A stretch of DNA of 12,024 bases from Thiobacillus sp. (GCA_024710445.1 JANJUT010000155.1:1-12024); one strand, 5' to 3'; positions 1 through 8,348 are shown, counted from the stretch's first letter. Notes: generated by a model not told the origin, from the letters alone. Numbers and translations: made by a program.

Positions 1-83
1 AACAGGCCCTGGTCCTGACGCACTCGCATTGTGAGCATTCCCGCCCTATGCGGGGAGGATCAGCGTCACTGTGAGGGGGCACC

Positions 84-362
84 ATGAGTCACAAACACGA
101 AAGCCTGTTGCGTTCCATTTTTGAGGGGCCGGTCAGTGGCAATGTGCACTGGCGCGAAGTCGAGGCCATGCTGGCGCATCTGGGTGCCAGGCTCGAACCC
201 CATCACGGGGCGCTGTTTCGCATCGAACTGAATGGCGTCGAAGGTTTTCTGCATCGCCCGCACAACAGCAATACCTGCAGCAAACAGGAACTGCGTCATG
301 TGCGCGACTATCTGTCGTCGGCAGGCGTGAGCCCGTCGCAGCTTCATGCCAGCCAACCATAA
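84..362 (+). CDS. HicA-like small protein (orphan toxin-family fold)
   Basis: This is a 92-residue protein. Its organisation resembles HicA (YcfA) proteins, which are small double-stranded-RNA-binding-fold mRNA interferases. It has an N-terminal helix, the central segment LEPHHGALFRI (about residues 38-48) in the place of the HicA GSHHxF-type strand with its catalytic His, a second strand ending FLHRPH (about 54-59), and a C-terminal helix ELRHVRDYLSSAGV (about 69-82). The start is supported by a purine-rich GAGGGGG box at 73-79, five bases before the ATG. No HicB antitoxin follows. The next gene overlaps its 3' end by 17 bp and encodes an exported protein instead. It may be a domesticated HicA-fold protein rather than an active toxin. 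The family call rests on pattern recognition alone, and toxicity is not shown. Confidence 0.7.
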   Translation: MSHKHESLLRSIFEGPVSGNVHWREVEAMLAHLGARLEPHHGALFRIELNGVEGFLHRPHNSNTCSKQELRHVRDYLSSAGVSPSQLHASQP

Positions 363-666
363 GCTGCGCCGCAAACTGCGCGCCGGCCTGCTGGCCGGGG
401 TACTGCTCGTGATGCCCGTATGTGCCGCCGCCCAGACGGATGGAACGGTCAGCGGCGACAAGGCCACCGACATGGTGGTGGACGTGGTGGTGATGCGGCC
501 GCTCGGATTGGCGGCTACGATCGTCGGAACGGTTCTGACCGTGGTCGCCTTGCCGTTCACCCTTCCCAGCGGCAGCGTGGAAGCCTCCGCGCATGAACTG
601 ATCGTCAAGCCGGCCGAATACACGTTCCAGCGCCCGCTCGGCGATTTCAGCAGTAACGCGGACTGA
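346..666 (+). CDS. Small exported or membrane protein, function unknown
   Basis: This is a 106-residue protein with a clear signal sequence: basic n-region (KLRRKLR), hydrophobic core LLAGVLLVMPV, then CAAAQ, suggesting signal peptidase I cleavage near residue 29. No lipobox is evident. The mature part contains one hydrophobic stretch, about residues 52-77 (from RPLGLAATIVGTV to ALPFTLPSG), that could span or associate with the inner membrane. A short tail carries PAEYTFQRPLG. The RPLG-glycine-rich hydrophobic stretch followed by a PA-Y-TF-RPLG tail recalls small proteobacterial proteins sometimes labelled 'multidrug transporter'-like without functional evidence. The gene overlaps the end of the HicA-like gene by 17 bp in another frame, suggesting co-transcription. 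No strong ribosome-binding site precedes the ATG. It ends 15 bp from the convergent gene and no terminator hairpin is visible between them. Confidence 0.7.
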   Translation: MPANHKLRRKLRAGLLAGVLLVMPVCAAAQTDGTVSGDKATDMVVDVVVMRPLGLAATIVGTVLTVVALPFTLPSGSVEASAHELIVKPAEYTFQRPLGDFSSNAD

Positions 667-681
667 AGTGTTCGGGCTGCG

Positions 682-2211
682 CTAGGCAGACGAACCGATG
701 GCGACCACGTCGCCAGCCTCGTCCGCGGCGAGCACCTCCTCGGTGTCGAGTTGATGCTGCAGCACCTCCAGGTTCGCTTCCGAAGCATCATTGCCTTCCT
801 GAGCGCGTTTGATGATGCGCTCGCGCAACACAGCCACCGGTACCTGGAAATCCAGGATATGAAACGCCGCGCCGTGTGACTGCGCCACGGTGCGCAGCAG
901 GTCGCGCTGCCAGCGGGCCGTGAAGGTGGCATCGACGATGACCGGCCAGCCCGCATCGAGCACCTCGCCCGCCAGATGCGCCAGGTGGTGATACGTCCGG
1001 CGCGTGGCATCGGCCGCATAGAGTTGCTCACCCACCCCGGAATCGCTATGCGCCAGGGCATCCAGGCCAGCCATCCGCTTGCGCTCGATGTCGGAACGCA
1101 GGCGGATGGCGCCGGGAGTCTGCATCAAGGTCCGGGTGACCGTGGTTTTGCCTGAGCCCGACAAGCCATGGGTGATATCCAGCCGCACGGGCAGGGCATG
1201 CGCCAAGGTGCTGGCCAGTTTCAGGATGGCGCGCGCCCCGGCACCGGCCGATTCGTGTGCGGGCCCGGTGGTTTGGCCGCCGCGCAGCAGGGCCACCTTG
1301 ACGCGTACCAGCGCGCGATACACGGCGTAATAACGAAGCAGGGGCAGGCCACCATGGTCGCCGGTGTGTTCCAGCCAGATGTTCAGAAACAGCCAGGCCC
1401 AATCTGCATGGCCATGCAGCAGCAGGTCCATGAAGCAGAAAGCCGCCTCGGACTGGATATCGATCCAGCGCAGCTCCGGGTTGAATTCCAGGCAGTCGAA
1501 TACCAGCAAGGCCTCATCCACCCAGGCCAGATTCCCCAGATGCAGGTCGCCGTGGCATTCGCGAATAAAGCCATTGCGCTTGCGCGCCAGCATGAGCGGC
1601 GTCAGGCGGGCATGCTCGGCCTCGCACCAGTCCTGCAGGGCAGCGAGCTGCTGGCGGTCGGCAGGATCGGTGAGCAGAGGCGCTATTTGCTGGAAGTTCT
1701 GTAATACGGGGTGCCATATTTTTTTTGGCTCACCCCATGGGCTGTCAGCTTCCGCGTGTGCGCAGCGATGCAGATGAAAATCCGCAACGGTCCTGGCGAT
1801 GCTTTCGACCTGCTGCGCCGTCAGACGGTTGTTCGCATCGAGTTGATCGAGCGTGGCCTCCGGCGGGAACTGGCGCATTTTCACGGCGTATTCAAATGCC
1901 ATTCCGGCGCCGTTGATATGCGGCGCATCGGGGCTGCCCGTGAGTGACACCACATCCAGATAAATATCGGGCGCCAGACGCCGATTCAGTCGCACCTCTT
2001 CCTCGCAGGCAAACAGGCGCTTGTCGAGCGAACTGAAATCCAGAAAGCCGAGATTCAGCGGTTTCTTGATCTTGTAGGCGTATTCGCCACTGAGCAGGAT
2101 ATGGGAAATGTGGGTTTCCAGATGCCGGACCGGCCCTGCCGGATGGTCATAACAGGCTGGATTGCTCAGGCTGCGGATCAGTTCAGGTAGATCGTATGGC
2201 AATACGGGCAT
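682..2211 (-). CDS. Two-domain aminoglycoside-phosphotransferase-like / P-loop kinase fusion
   Basis: This is a 509-residue protein made of two kinase-like halves. The N-terminal half (about 1-330) is APH/choline-kinase-like. It has an early YKIKKP segment (46-51), the catalytic-loop motif HGDLHLGN (220-227) and a following VFDCLEFN (237-244) in the place of the Mg-binding Asp motif. The C-terminal half (about 340-500) is a nucleotide-binding P-loop domain with Walker A GLSGSGKTT (349-357), RSDIERKRM (372-380) and VIVDATF (424-430), resembling the zeta-toxin/gluconate-kinase-like group. Fused proteins of this kind are usually annotated as bifunctional aminoglycoside phosphotransferase/ATP-binding proteins. 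Their natural substrate is not established, and antibiotic resistance should not be assumed. The motifs of both halves look intact. A GAGG box lies about 10 bases before the start. The gene is downstream of, and on the same strand as, the DksA-like gene, 75 bp away. Confidence 0.88.
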   Translation of the reverse strand: MPVLPYDLPELIRSLSNPACYDHPAGPVRHLETHISHILLSGEYAYKIKKPLNLGFLDFSSLDKRLFACEEEVRLNRRLAPDIYLDVVSLTGSPDAPHINGAGMAFEYAVKMRQFPPEATLDQLDANNRLTAQQVESIARTVADFHLHRCAHAEADSPWGEPKKIWHPVLQNFQQIAPLLTDPADRQQLAALQDWCEAEHARLTPLMLARKRNGFIRECHGDLHLGNLAWVDEALLVFDCLEFNPELRWIDIQSEAAFCFMDLLLHGHADWAWLFLNIWLEHTGDHGGLPLLRYYAVYRALVRVKVALLRGGQTTGPAHESAGAGARAILKLASTLAHALPVRLDITHGLSGSGKTTVTRTLMQTPGAIRLRSDIERKRMAGLDALAHSDSGVGEQLYAADATRRTYHHLAHLAGEVLDAGWPVIVDATFTARWQRDLLRTVAQSHGAAFHILDFQVPVAVLRERIIKRAQEGNDASEANLEVLQHQLDTEEVLAADEAGDVVAIGSSA

Positions 2212-2231
2212 CGCGATTTGGCCTCACCAGG

Positions 2232-2259
2232 CAGCCAGCATCAGGCGAAATACTGGCTG
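2232..2259. repeat. 7-bp inverted repeat between the DksA-like and kinase genes
   Basis: CAGCCAG (2232-2238) and CTGGCTG (2253-2259) are perfect inverted arms around a 14-nt loop. They lie in the 75-bp gap between the two minus-strand genes. No U-tract follows on the minus strand, so this is not a convincing intrinsic terminator. It could be an RNA-processing or stability hairpin, or chance. Confidence 0.4.
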
Positions 2260-2286
2260 GGCGTGTGCTTGTTTAATGAAAAAGGC

Positions 2287-2685
2287 TTACAAACTTGGGT
2301 GGCCTTCCTGGGCATAGGCCTTCTCGCGCTTTTCCTGGCATGCGAGGCAACGCTTGGCCGTGGGGTAAGCCTGCAGGCGGTTGAATGCGATGTCGCCACC
2401 GCAGTCGATACATATGCCGAACTCACTGTCCTTGACCCGCAGCAACGCGGTTTCGATATCCCGCATTTCCCGAACGTGCCGATCCAGTTGGGTCACGTTC
2501 ATATCGGCCAACGCATCGGCCATCGACTCGTCGCCGCTGTCACCCGGCTCATTGTTGAGCAGGTCGATCCGGTGCTGTTGGCCCGTGTTGTCCATCTCAT
2601 TCCTTACCTCAATCAATAGCTTCTGGTAATCCTGCTTCAGCTTCATGATGAGCTGATCGAGTTGGGGTTGCTTGAGTGCGGTCAT
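2287..2685 (-). CDS. DksA/TraR-type C4 zinc-finger protein
   Basis: This 132-residue protein has an N-terminal helical region rich in charged residues (about 5-88, predicted coiled coil) and a C-terminal DksA/TraR zinc finger. The four Cys are C92, C95, C113 and C116 (CIDC, 17 residues, CLAC). Within the finger, GGDIAFNRLQAYPTAKRC matches the family pattern. DksA-family proteins enter the RNA polymerase secondary channel and change promoter output, often together with ppGpp. This protein is shorter than E. coli DksA (151 residues). The coiled-coil tip carries acidic residues (DALAD, 57-61) rather than an obvious DxxDxA motif, so it is better called DksA-like than dksA itself. The start is well supported by a near-perfect AGGAGGT box just upstream of the ATG. 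It may be co-transcribed with the downstream phosphotransferase/kinase gene. Confidence 0.9.
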   Translation of the reverse strand: MTALKQPQLDQLIMKLKQDYQKLLIEVRNEMDNTGQQHRIDLLNNEPGDSGDESMADALADMNVTQLDRHVREMRDIETALLRVKDSEFGICIDCGGDIAFNRLQAYPTAKRCLACQEKREKAYAQEGHPSL

Positions 2686-2732
2686 CGGACCTCCTGTGCG
2701 CTGGTGATTGAATGAATGCCAATCCGCTTTTC

Positions 2733-2761
2733 AGGATAGCAAGCTCTCATATCAATAGCGA
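2733..2761 (-). promoter_or_regulatory. Candidate extended -10 promoter for the DksA-like gene
   Basis: On the minus strand TATCCT (2738-2733) is directly preceded by TGC, giving an extended -10. A weak -35-like TCGCTA sits 17 bp further upstream (2761-2756). It lies about 50 bp before the DksA-like start, within the 117-bp gap after the c-di-GMP gene. The match is modest and this is an inference. Confidence 0.3.
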
Positions 2762-2802
2762 ACGTAATCCTGGATATGGATTGCCGGGGCGTATCCGAAG
2801 GC

Positions 2803-5800
2803 TCAGGCGGGGCTGCGTGCACGAATAAACGCCAGCACGGCCTCGGCCGGCAGGGGCTTGCTGAACAGATAACCCTGCATGAAATCGCATTGGTGCGAGG
2901 TCAGCAGCAGACGTTGCGCCTCAGTCTCGACACCTTCGGCAATGACAGTCAGGCCCAGGTTGTGGGCCAGCGCAATGGTCGCGGTGCAGATTGCCACGTC
3001 GTTGCTGTCGGTTTCGATATCGCGCACAAAGGACTGGTCGAGCTTGAGGGTGTGGATCGGCAGCAGTTTGAGATAGCTGAGCGACGAGTAGCCCGTGCCG
3101 AAATCGTCGATCGACAGGCGCACGCCCAGGCCGCGCAGGGCTTTGAGCTTGCCGATGCTGGCATCGGGATCGTGCATGGCCACCGATTCGGTGATTTCCA
3201 GCTCGAGGTCGGCACCCGCCAGGCCATGTTTTTCCAGCATTTCGGCAACCTGCGTCAGCAGGACGGGGGAATGCAGCTGGTGGGCCGACAAGTTCACGGC
3301 CATGATCACATCCTTGATTCCGTCGTCCCGCCACGCGCGGAGCTGGCGGCAGGCTTCGTCCAGCACCCATTCGCCCAGCGGCAGGATCAGCCCCGTTTCC
3401 TCGGCAACCGGAATGAATTCCGCTGGCGGCACCAGCCCGTCGCGTGGATGGCGCCAGCGCACCAGCGCCTCGACGCCTACGATACGGCCATCCCGGCTGT
3501 CCAGTTGCGGCTGGTAATGCAGCTCGAACTGTTTTCTCTCCAGCGCCATCCGCAATTCCTGCTCCAGCATCAGGCGCTTCACTGCGAGCCGATTCATCTC
3601 GGCGGTGAAGAACTGGACATTGTTGCGTCCCAGCGATTTGGCGTGATACATGGCGGTGTCGGCGTTCTTCATCAGGGTTTCGCCATCCGTGCCATCGTTC
3701 GGGTAAAAGGCGATGCCGATGCTTGCTGTCGAATGCAATTCGCTCTCGCCGATACGGTAAGGCTGGGCCAGTGCATGCAGAATCTTGTCCGCCACGTGGG
3801 CGGCAGCGGCGGCGTCGTCCACTTCGGTCAGCACCACCACGAACTCGTCGCCGCCCAGGCGGGCCACGATGTCGCTGTCGCGCACGCTGTCGTTCAGACG
3901 GTGCGCCGTAATGTTGAGCAAGGAATCGCCTACTGCATGCCCCATGGTGTCGTTGATGGCCTTGAAACGATCCAGGTCGAGGAACATCACCGCCAGCTCA
4001 TGCTGGTCCCGACGTGCCATGGCCATGGCCTGCTCCAGCTGGCCCTGCAGGCTGAATCGGTTGAGCAGGCCGGTCAGGGCATCGTGATAAGCCAGCTGGC
4101 TGATTTGCGCTTCGGCCCGCTTGCGTGCGGTGATATCGGTAAAGCTGGCAATGTAATGGGTGGTATTACCCTCGATATCGCGCACCGCCGATATCGATAT
4201 CCATTTCGGATAGATGCTGTGGTCCTTGCGCCGATCCACTATCTCGCCCTGCCAGTAGCCGGATGCCTGCAAGGCAGTCCACATCGCCTGAAAGGTTTCG
4301 ACAGGCGTCTGTCCGGAAGAGAGGAGGCTGGGATTTTTGCCGCGAATTTCGTCGATGCTGTATCCCGTCAGGCGGGTGAAGGCGGGGTTCACCGCCAAAA
4401 TGTGATTGCTGCTGTCGCTGATGAGAATGGCCTCGCCGCTGTGCTCGAACACGTTGGCATAGAGCCGCAGCGCTTCTTCAGCCAGTTTGCGTTCGGTGAT
4501 GTCCTGGGTGGTTCCGGTGGAGCGGACGGGTTCGCCCTGCTCGTCGTAGAACGACTCGCAGCGTTCGTTCACCCACTTGATGCGGCCGTCCGGCATGCGC
4601 AGCCGGTGCGCGATTTCGTAGGGTGTGCGGGTTGCCAGCGAGTCGGTGTAGGCCTGGTTGACCTGCTCGCGGTCGTCGGGATGGATTGCATTGAGGAAGG
4701 CCTCGTAGGAGGCTTCGAACACCGCCCTGTCGATCTCGAAGATGCGGAAGATCTCGTCCGACCAGGTCAGCTTGCCGCTGGCCAGATCAAGCTCCCAACT
4801 GCCGACCTGGGCGATGCGCTGCGCCTCGTTGAGGCGTTGCGCGCTTTCCTTGAGCGCGGCGTTGGCTTGTCTTTTTTCGGTCACGTCGGTGCCGATGCCG
4901 ACCATGAGTGCCATTTCGCCATGCTTGTCGAGCAACAGGGTATTCGACCATTCGATCAGCCGTCGCGTCCCGTCGCGGGCGACCCAGTGGTTGGTGTGGG
5001 TGCCACGCAGGGCTTGTGGATTGCTGGCGAGCGCGCGGAATGCCTCCTTGCGCACGCTGTCCCGTTCTTCCGGCGTCAGCAGGAACTCCCAGACACAGCG
5101 TCCCTCGACCTCCGCAAACGTGTATTGCGTCAATTCCTCGCAGGCACGATTGAAGCGGCGGATGCGTCCTTCGCGGTCGAGCACCACCACCAGAGCGCCG
5201 GCCTGATCGAGAATCGCGCCCTGCAGCGCGGACAGTTCGCGTAATTCGTGCGAGCGTGCCTCCACCTGGGCCTCCAGATTGTGGTGGGCATGGGCCAGGG
5301 CATCCGCCATGTGATTGAATGCATGGGCCAGCCGGCCCAGTTCTGCGATGCTTTCCTGGGGTGCGCGCTGCGTGAAATCGCCTGCGGCGAGTCGGTCGGC
5401 TATCCGGGTGAGATTACGGATCGGGCGCGACAGTCCGCGTCCCAGAAAATAGGCCATGGAGCCGGACAGCAGCAGGAACAGCGCCAGCATGAAATAGATG
5501 GTCAGGCGCATCCGGGCAGCTGGCGCCAGCGCTTCTGCGGTGTCGATCTTCACCACCATGCCCCAGCCCAGGGCAGGCAGATAGCGCCAGGCGGCCACGC
5601 CTTCAATGCCGGCATAGTCGAGAATGACGCCCCGGCCATGATCGCCAGCCAGTGCCTTCTGCATCGGCAATGCTGCCTTCTGGAGCGGTACCCGGTAACG
5701 ATAGGCGGCATCCGGGATATGCCTGAGCGGACCGGTGTAAAGGGTATCGTTGCCGTCTTGTTGAGCCAGTACCGTTTCGCCGGTGCGGCCCAGGCCGGTG

Positions 5801-6444
5801 CGGTCGGACGTGACCGATTCCAGTTTGTTCACATCCAGCTGCAAGGCCAGTACGCCGGTCAATACCCCGTTCTCCAGCACCGGCGCTGTCAGAAAGGCAG
5901 CGGGCCGGTTTCCGGACGGCGCATAAAAAGCAAAGTGGGTGAGATGGGTTTGCAGGGTCTGCACCGTCAACGTGAACCCCTTCGCCAGTTGGGTATCGCG
6001 GTAGGTGCCCTGTTTCAGATTGGTGCCCAGATCCGGTTCTTGTGCGATCGAAAACACCACGTTGCCAGCTGCGTCCATCAACAGCAAATCGTAAAAGTGA
6101 TCGGCGCCGTAGGACGCACTCAATTCGTCGCGCAACTGCTTCGCGTTGAACTGATAGTCGGGCGTGTCAGGTCCACCCGCTCGAAAGGCTTGTCCCAGGG
6201 TGGTGACCCCATTGCGGATGATGTTTCTCTGGCTGAGATGGAGGGCATCCGCCAGCCGCTCGGCCATGTAGCTATCGATTTGCTCGGCTTTCTTGTCCGC
6301 GATGGTCTCCATGTTTGTCAACACGGTTTCGCGCAGCGAGGTTTCGAACGAGGCCAGATAAAATGCAGCCAGTCCCGCCAGCGGCAGCACGGCCACCAGC
6401 AGATAGCTCAACAGCAGACGCAGAGAAATGGCGCGCATATTCAT
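2803..6444 (-). CDS. Membrane Cache-HAMP-PAS3-GGDEF-EAL protein (c-di-GMP synthesis/degradation)
   Basis: This is a 1213-residue bifunctional-type c-di-GMP enzyme. Order: TM1 about 9-30; periplasmic Cache-like sensor about 31-310; TM2 about 313-335; HAMP about 336-390; three PAS domains about 405-525, 540-655 and 660-775; GGDEF domain about 780-945; EAL domain about 965-1205. The cyclase active motif GGDEF is intact (864-868), with an RxxD inhibitory site (R855-D858) five residues before it. The phosphodiesterase half keeps EAL (992-994), [23 protein letters not shown] (1113-1121), K1134 and AEGVET (1169-1174), so both activities are possible. The reading frame is open 51 codons further upstream. 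The ATG at 6444 is chosen because it starts just before the membrane segment and overlaps the stop of the upstream binding-protein gene as ATGA. That arrangement implies translational coupling and a functional link: the Cache domain probably reads the binding protein or its ligand. This last point is inference. Confidence 0.93.
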   Translation of the reverse strand: MNMRAISLRLLLSYLLVAVLPLAGLAAFYLASFETSLRETVLTNMETIADKKAEQIDSYMAERLADALHLSQRNIIRNGVTTLGQAFRAGGPDTPDYQFNAKQLRDELSASYGADHFYDLLLMDAAGNVVFSIAQEPDLGTNLKQGTYRDTQLAKGFTLTVQTLQTHLTHFAFYAPSGNRPAAFLTAPVLENGVLTGVLALQLDVNKLESVTSDRTGLGRTGETVLAQQDGNDTLYTGPLRHIPDAAYRYRVPLQKAALPMQKALAGDHGRGVILDYAGIEGVAAWRYLPALGWGMVVKIDTAEALAPAARMRLTIYFMLALFLLLSGSMAYFLGRGLSRPIRNLTRIADRLAAGDFTQRAPQESIAELGRLAHAFNHMADALAHAHHNLEAQVEARSHELRELSALQGAILDQAGALVVVLDREGRIRRFNRACEELTQYTFAEVEGRCVWEFLLTPEERDSVRKEAFRALASNPQALRGTHTNHWVARDGTRRLIEWSNTLLLDKHGEMALMVGIGTDVTEKRQANAALKESAQRLNEAQRIAQVGSWELDLASGKLTWSDEIFRIFEIDRAVFEASYEAFLNAIHPDDREQVNQAYTDSLATRTPYEIAHRLRMPDGRIKWVNERCESFYDEQGEPVRSTGTTQDITERKLAEEALRLYANVFEHSGEAILISDSSNHILAVNPAFTRLTGYSIDEIRGKNPSLLSSGQTPVETFQAMWTALQASGYWQGEIVDRRKDHSIYPKWISISAVRDIEGNTTHYIASFTDITARKRAEAQISQLAYHDALTGLLNRFSLQGQLEQAMAMARRDQHELAVMFLDLDRFKAINDTMGHAVGDSLLNITAHRLNDSVRDSDIVARLGGDEFVVVLTEVDDAAAAAHVADKILHALAQPYRIGESELHSTASIGIAFYPNDGTDGETLMKNADTAMYHAKSLGRNNVQFFTAEMNRLAVKRLMLEQELRMALERKQFELHYQPQLDSRDGRIVGVEALVRWRHPRDGLVPPAEFIPVAEETGLILPLGEWVLDEACRQLRAWRDDGIKDVIMAVNLSAHQLHSPVLLTQVAEMLEKHGLAGADLELEITESVAMHDPDASIGKLKALRGLGVRLSIDDFGTGYSSLSYLKLLPIHTLKLDQSFVRDIETDSNDVAICTATIALAHNLGLTVIAEGVETEAQRLLLTSHQCDFMQGYLFSKPLPAEAVLAFIRARSPA

Positions 6445-7670
6445 GGCATGGCCCCGAACTGTTCTGCCGCCAGCCGCTGCCATTCGCGCTGCGAGCGATA
6501 ATCGGGGAAAGGGTCCGGGCGAATTGAGATGTCTGAATCCCACACCAGTTCGAACTGGCCATCGGCGCGTGCCTTGCCGATGTGCACCGGCTTCCACAGG
6601 TGACGTGTGCCACGATCAACTGCGGCAATACCCGATGGCGCGGCCATGCTCTGCTGCAACAGGGCACGGTTGACCGGATTAGGCGCGTCCGTTCCGGCAT
6701 CGCGCACGGCCTGGGCCCACAGCCGCACTCCGACATAGGCCGCCTCGACCGGATCATTGGTGACCCGATTCGCGCCATAGCGTTGCTGGTAGGCGGCGAC
6801 GAAACGCCGGTTGCCCTCGCCCGGCAGACTCTGGAAATAACTCCAGACCGCGTAATGGTTGGGGTGAAAGGCTGCGGGGCCGATGGCCCTCAGGCCTTCC
6901 TCGGCGACGCTGAACGACACCACCGGAATGGTGCCCAGATCCGCCGCATGCAGGGCGCGAAATAAATGCGTATTGCTGTCGCCGTTGACGGTGTTCAGCA
7001 CCACATCCGGCTTCAGCACGCGGATTTCCGCAATGGCCGCGCTGAAATCGGCAGTACCCAGCGGACGGTAGCGTTCGGCCAGAACGGTGCCATGGTTGGC
7101 CTTGACCAGATCGCGAATGATGAAGTTGGCGGCGCGTGGGAAGAGATAATCCGAGCCCAGCAGATAGGCCCGTTTGCCCAGCGTGTCCAGTGCCCAGCGC
7201 GTGCCGGGGATGATCTGCTGGTTGGGGGCGGAGCCGGTGTAATAAATGACTGGCGACTGCTCCAGACCTTCGTACTGCAATGGGTAGAACATCAGATGCC
7301 GGTGCTTTTCCACCACCGGTTTCACCGCCTTGCGGCACGCCGAAGTCCAGCAGGCAAACAGGGCGCTGACCTTCTCCGACGCGATCAGCCGCTCGGCCTC
7401 GGCGGCAAATATGCCATCATCGGAGCGGCCATCCGCGACCACCATTTCCACCGGCCGCCCCAGCAATCCGCCGGCTGCATTGATTTCCTCGACCGCCAGC
7501 CGCACTGCGTCCACCAGCGGATGCTCGTTTCCCGCCATGGTGCCGCTGAGGGAATGCAGCACGCCGATCCGGATCGGTGGATTAAAAGTGGGCCGCAGCA
7601 GCAGGTAGCCCACCAGAGCGGCTGCCAACGTGAAGATGAATAAAACCACGAAATGGCGACGGTTAACCAT
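6441..7670 (-). CDS. UrtA/AmiC-like amide/urea-type solute-binding protein, possibly membrane-anchored
   Basis: This is a 409-residue type I periplasmic-binding-fold protein. An N-terminal hydrophobic segment (about 7-25, [20 protein letters not shown]) follows a basic MVNRR start. No clear AxA cleavage site or lipobox is visible, so it may be an uncleaved anchor. The body carries family hallmarks: [15 protein letters not shown] (35-49), [15 protein letters not shown] (61-75), [14 protein letters not shown] (106-119), [10 protein letters not shown] (128-137) and [13 protein letters not shown] (144-156). These resemble urea (UrtA), short-chain amide (FmdD) and amidase-regulator (AmiC) binding proteins. 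No permease or ATPase genes are adjacent. The neighbours are an ANTAR regulator upstream and a Cache-GGDEF-EAL protein overlapping by 4 bp downstream, so a sensory role is more likely than transport. The start lacks a good Shine-Dalgarno box and is preceded by strong hairpins. The exact ligand is unknown: urea, amides or a related small solute. Confidence 0.88.
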   Translation of the reverse strand: MVNRRHFVVLFIFTLAAALVGYLLLRPTFNPPIRIGVLHSLSGTMAGNEHPLVDAVRLAVEEINAAGGLLGRPVEMVVADGRSDDGIFAAEAERLIASEKVSALFACWTSACRKAVKPVVEKHRHLMFYPLQYEGLEQSPVIYYTGSAPNQQIIPGTRWALDTLGKRAYLLGSDYLFPRAANFIIRDLVKANHGTVLAERYRPLGTADFSAAIAEIRVLKPDVVLNTVNGDSNTHLFRALHAADLGTIPVVSFSVAEEGLRAIGPAAFHPNHYAVWSYFQSLPGEGNRRFVAAYQQRYGANRVTNDPVEAAYVGVRLWAQAVRDAGTDAPNPVNRALLQQSMAAPSGIAAVDRGTRHLWKPVHIGKARADGQFELVWDSDISIRPDPFPDYRSQREWQRLAAEQFGAMP

Positions 7671-7674
7671 GGCT

Positions 7675-7725
7675 CGATTGTAATCGCAGGCAAAGCCTGC
7701 AATCGAACGGGCGTCGCTTGCAGGC
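7675..7725 (-). promoter_or_regulatory. Leader with two mutually exclusive hairpins before the binding-protein gene
   Basis: On the minus-strand transcript three arms occur in order: arm 1 GCCTGCAA (7725-7718), arm 2 TTGCAGGC (7702-7695) and arm 3 GCCTGC (7691-7686). Arm 2 can pair perfectly with arm 1 (8 bp, plus CGA/TCG further in after one mismatch). Alternatively it pairs with arm 3 across a TTT loop. The second hairpin can be extended by CGATTG (7705-7700) pairing with CAATCG (7680-7675) around a 6-nt bulge, which reaches to within four bases of the start codon. The two folds exclude each other, as in attenuators and antiterminators. No run of U follows, so control of translation or RNA processing is as likely as termination. 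An alternative is a REP-like palindromic element. The pairing is read directly; the role is inference. Confidence 0.55.
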
Positions 7726-7772
7726 GTATTGAATCAATAGGCTAACCAATTGAATGGCCAAAGTATCAGGCG

Positions 7773-8348
7773 TCAGTGTTCCGGTTTTTCAGTCATCAGG
7801 CCCTGCGCCACATCGCGCACTTTCTTGCGTTGGTGGCGCGCCTGTTCCTTGAGCATGTCAAAGGCCTGTTCCGCACTCTGGTTGTGCCGCTCCATCAGCA
7901 AACCGACTGCGGTGCTGATCTCCCGGCTGTTCTGCAGCGCGGAAATGAGTTTTTCTTCGCTTTCCTTTAATCCTGCCAGATCCTGCGCGCGTGCCAGGGC
8001 AGTTTCCAGTGTCGGGATGATGTGCGGAATATCAAGCGGCTTGACCAGATAGCCCAGGGCGCCGGCTTCCTGAGCCTCGCGCACGAAGGCTTCGTCATCG
8101 TAGGCGGTGAGGAACAGGAAGGGAATATCGCACTCGGCCAGACAGCGACCGAGTTCCAGTCCGGACTGGCCACGCATGCAAATATCCAGAACCGCCAGAT
8201 CCGGCCGGTCTTTCTTGCAGGCCTGTATGGCTTCTTCGGCTGAATCCGCTTCGCTGACCTGATAGCCCGTATCGCGCAGGCCCCTCGCCATGGATCGCAG
8301 GATCAGCATGTCATCCTCGACTAGCAAGAGATGGGCTTTTTTTATCAT
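7773..8348 (-). CDS. ANTAR-domain response regulator (AmiR/EutV type, RNA-binding antiterminator)
   Basis: This 191-residue protein has a receiver domain (about 4-120) and an ANTAR domain (about 132-186). The receiver has the acidic pair in VEDD (D12, D13), phospho-acceptor D55 in VLDICM, T81 and K103 in LVKP, so it should be phosphorylatable. The ANTAR part reads EISTAVGLLMERHNQSAEQA and then ends KVRDVAQGL, matching the family pattern of AxGxLM, the A-x(3)-L helix and a terminal V-x(2)-A. ANTAR regulators dimerise on phosphorylation and bind paired hexaloop RNA hairpins to prevent termination. The start has a good GGAGAA box. It lies 21 bp after the kinase gene, which is probably its phosphodonor: HisKA_2 kinases such as EutW pair with ANTAR regulators. 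It lies 102 nt before a gene with a structured leader, a candidate target. Confidence 0.93.
   Translation of the reverse strand: MIKKAHLLLVEDDMLILRSMARGLRDTGYQVSEADSAEEAIQACKKDRPDLAVLDICMRGQSGLELGRCLAECDIPFLFLTAYDDEAFVREAQEAGALGYLVKPLDIPHIIPTLETALARAQDLAGLKESEEKLISALQNSREISTAVGLLMERHNQSAEQAFDMLKEQARHQRKKVRDVAQGLMTEKPEH

Noticed and set aside
40..54. CCCGC-N5-GCGGG hairpin upstream of the HicA-like gene
   Set aside because: It has only 5 bp of stem and no U-tract, so it cannot be called a terminator. It may be incidental or the tail of an upstream unit outside the window.
66..1061. 331-residue leftward open frame over the HicA-like and exported genes
   Set aside because: It is low-complexity, Arg/Ser-rich shadow sequence overlapping well-supported genes on both strands.
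682..2211. Antibiotic-resistance (aminoglycoside phosphotransferase) gene
   Set aside because: The N-terminal half shares the APH fold motif, but this fused architecture is widespread in chromosomes without a resistance link.
2776..6501. Two very long rightward open frames (2776-5244 and 5248-6501) opposite the c-di-GMP gene
   Set aside because: They are antisense shadows in GC-rich DNA. Their translations show no domain, while the minus strand encodes a continuous multi-domain protein with intact motifs.
6445..6597. N-terminal extension of the c-di-GMP gene to 6597
   Set aside because: The extra 51 residues overlap the binding-protein gene, are Arg/Gly-rich without a fold, and would place the membrane segment oddly. 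The ATGA start at 6444 fits much better.
7726..7772. Canonical ANTAR double-hexaloop motif in the rest of the 102-nt leader
   Set aside because: Small hairpins exist (CCA-TTCAAT-TGG and TATTG-ATT-CAATA), but stems are short and the loops lack the A1/G4 pattern expected for ANTAR targets.
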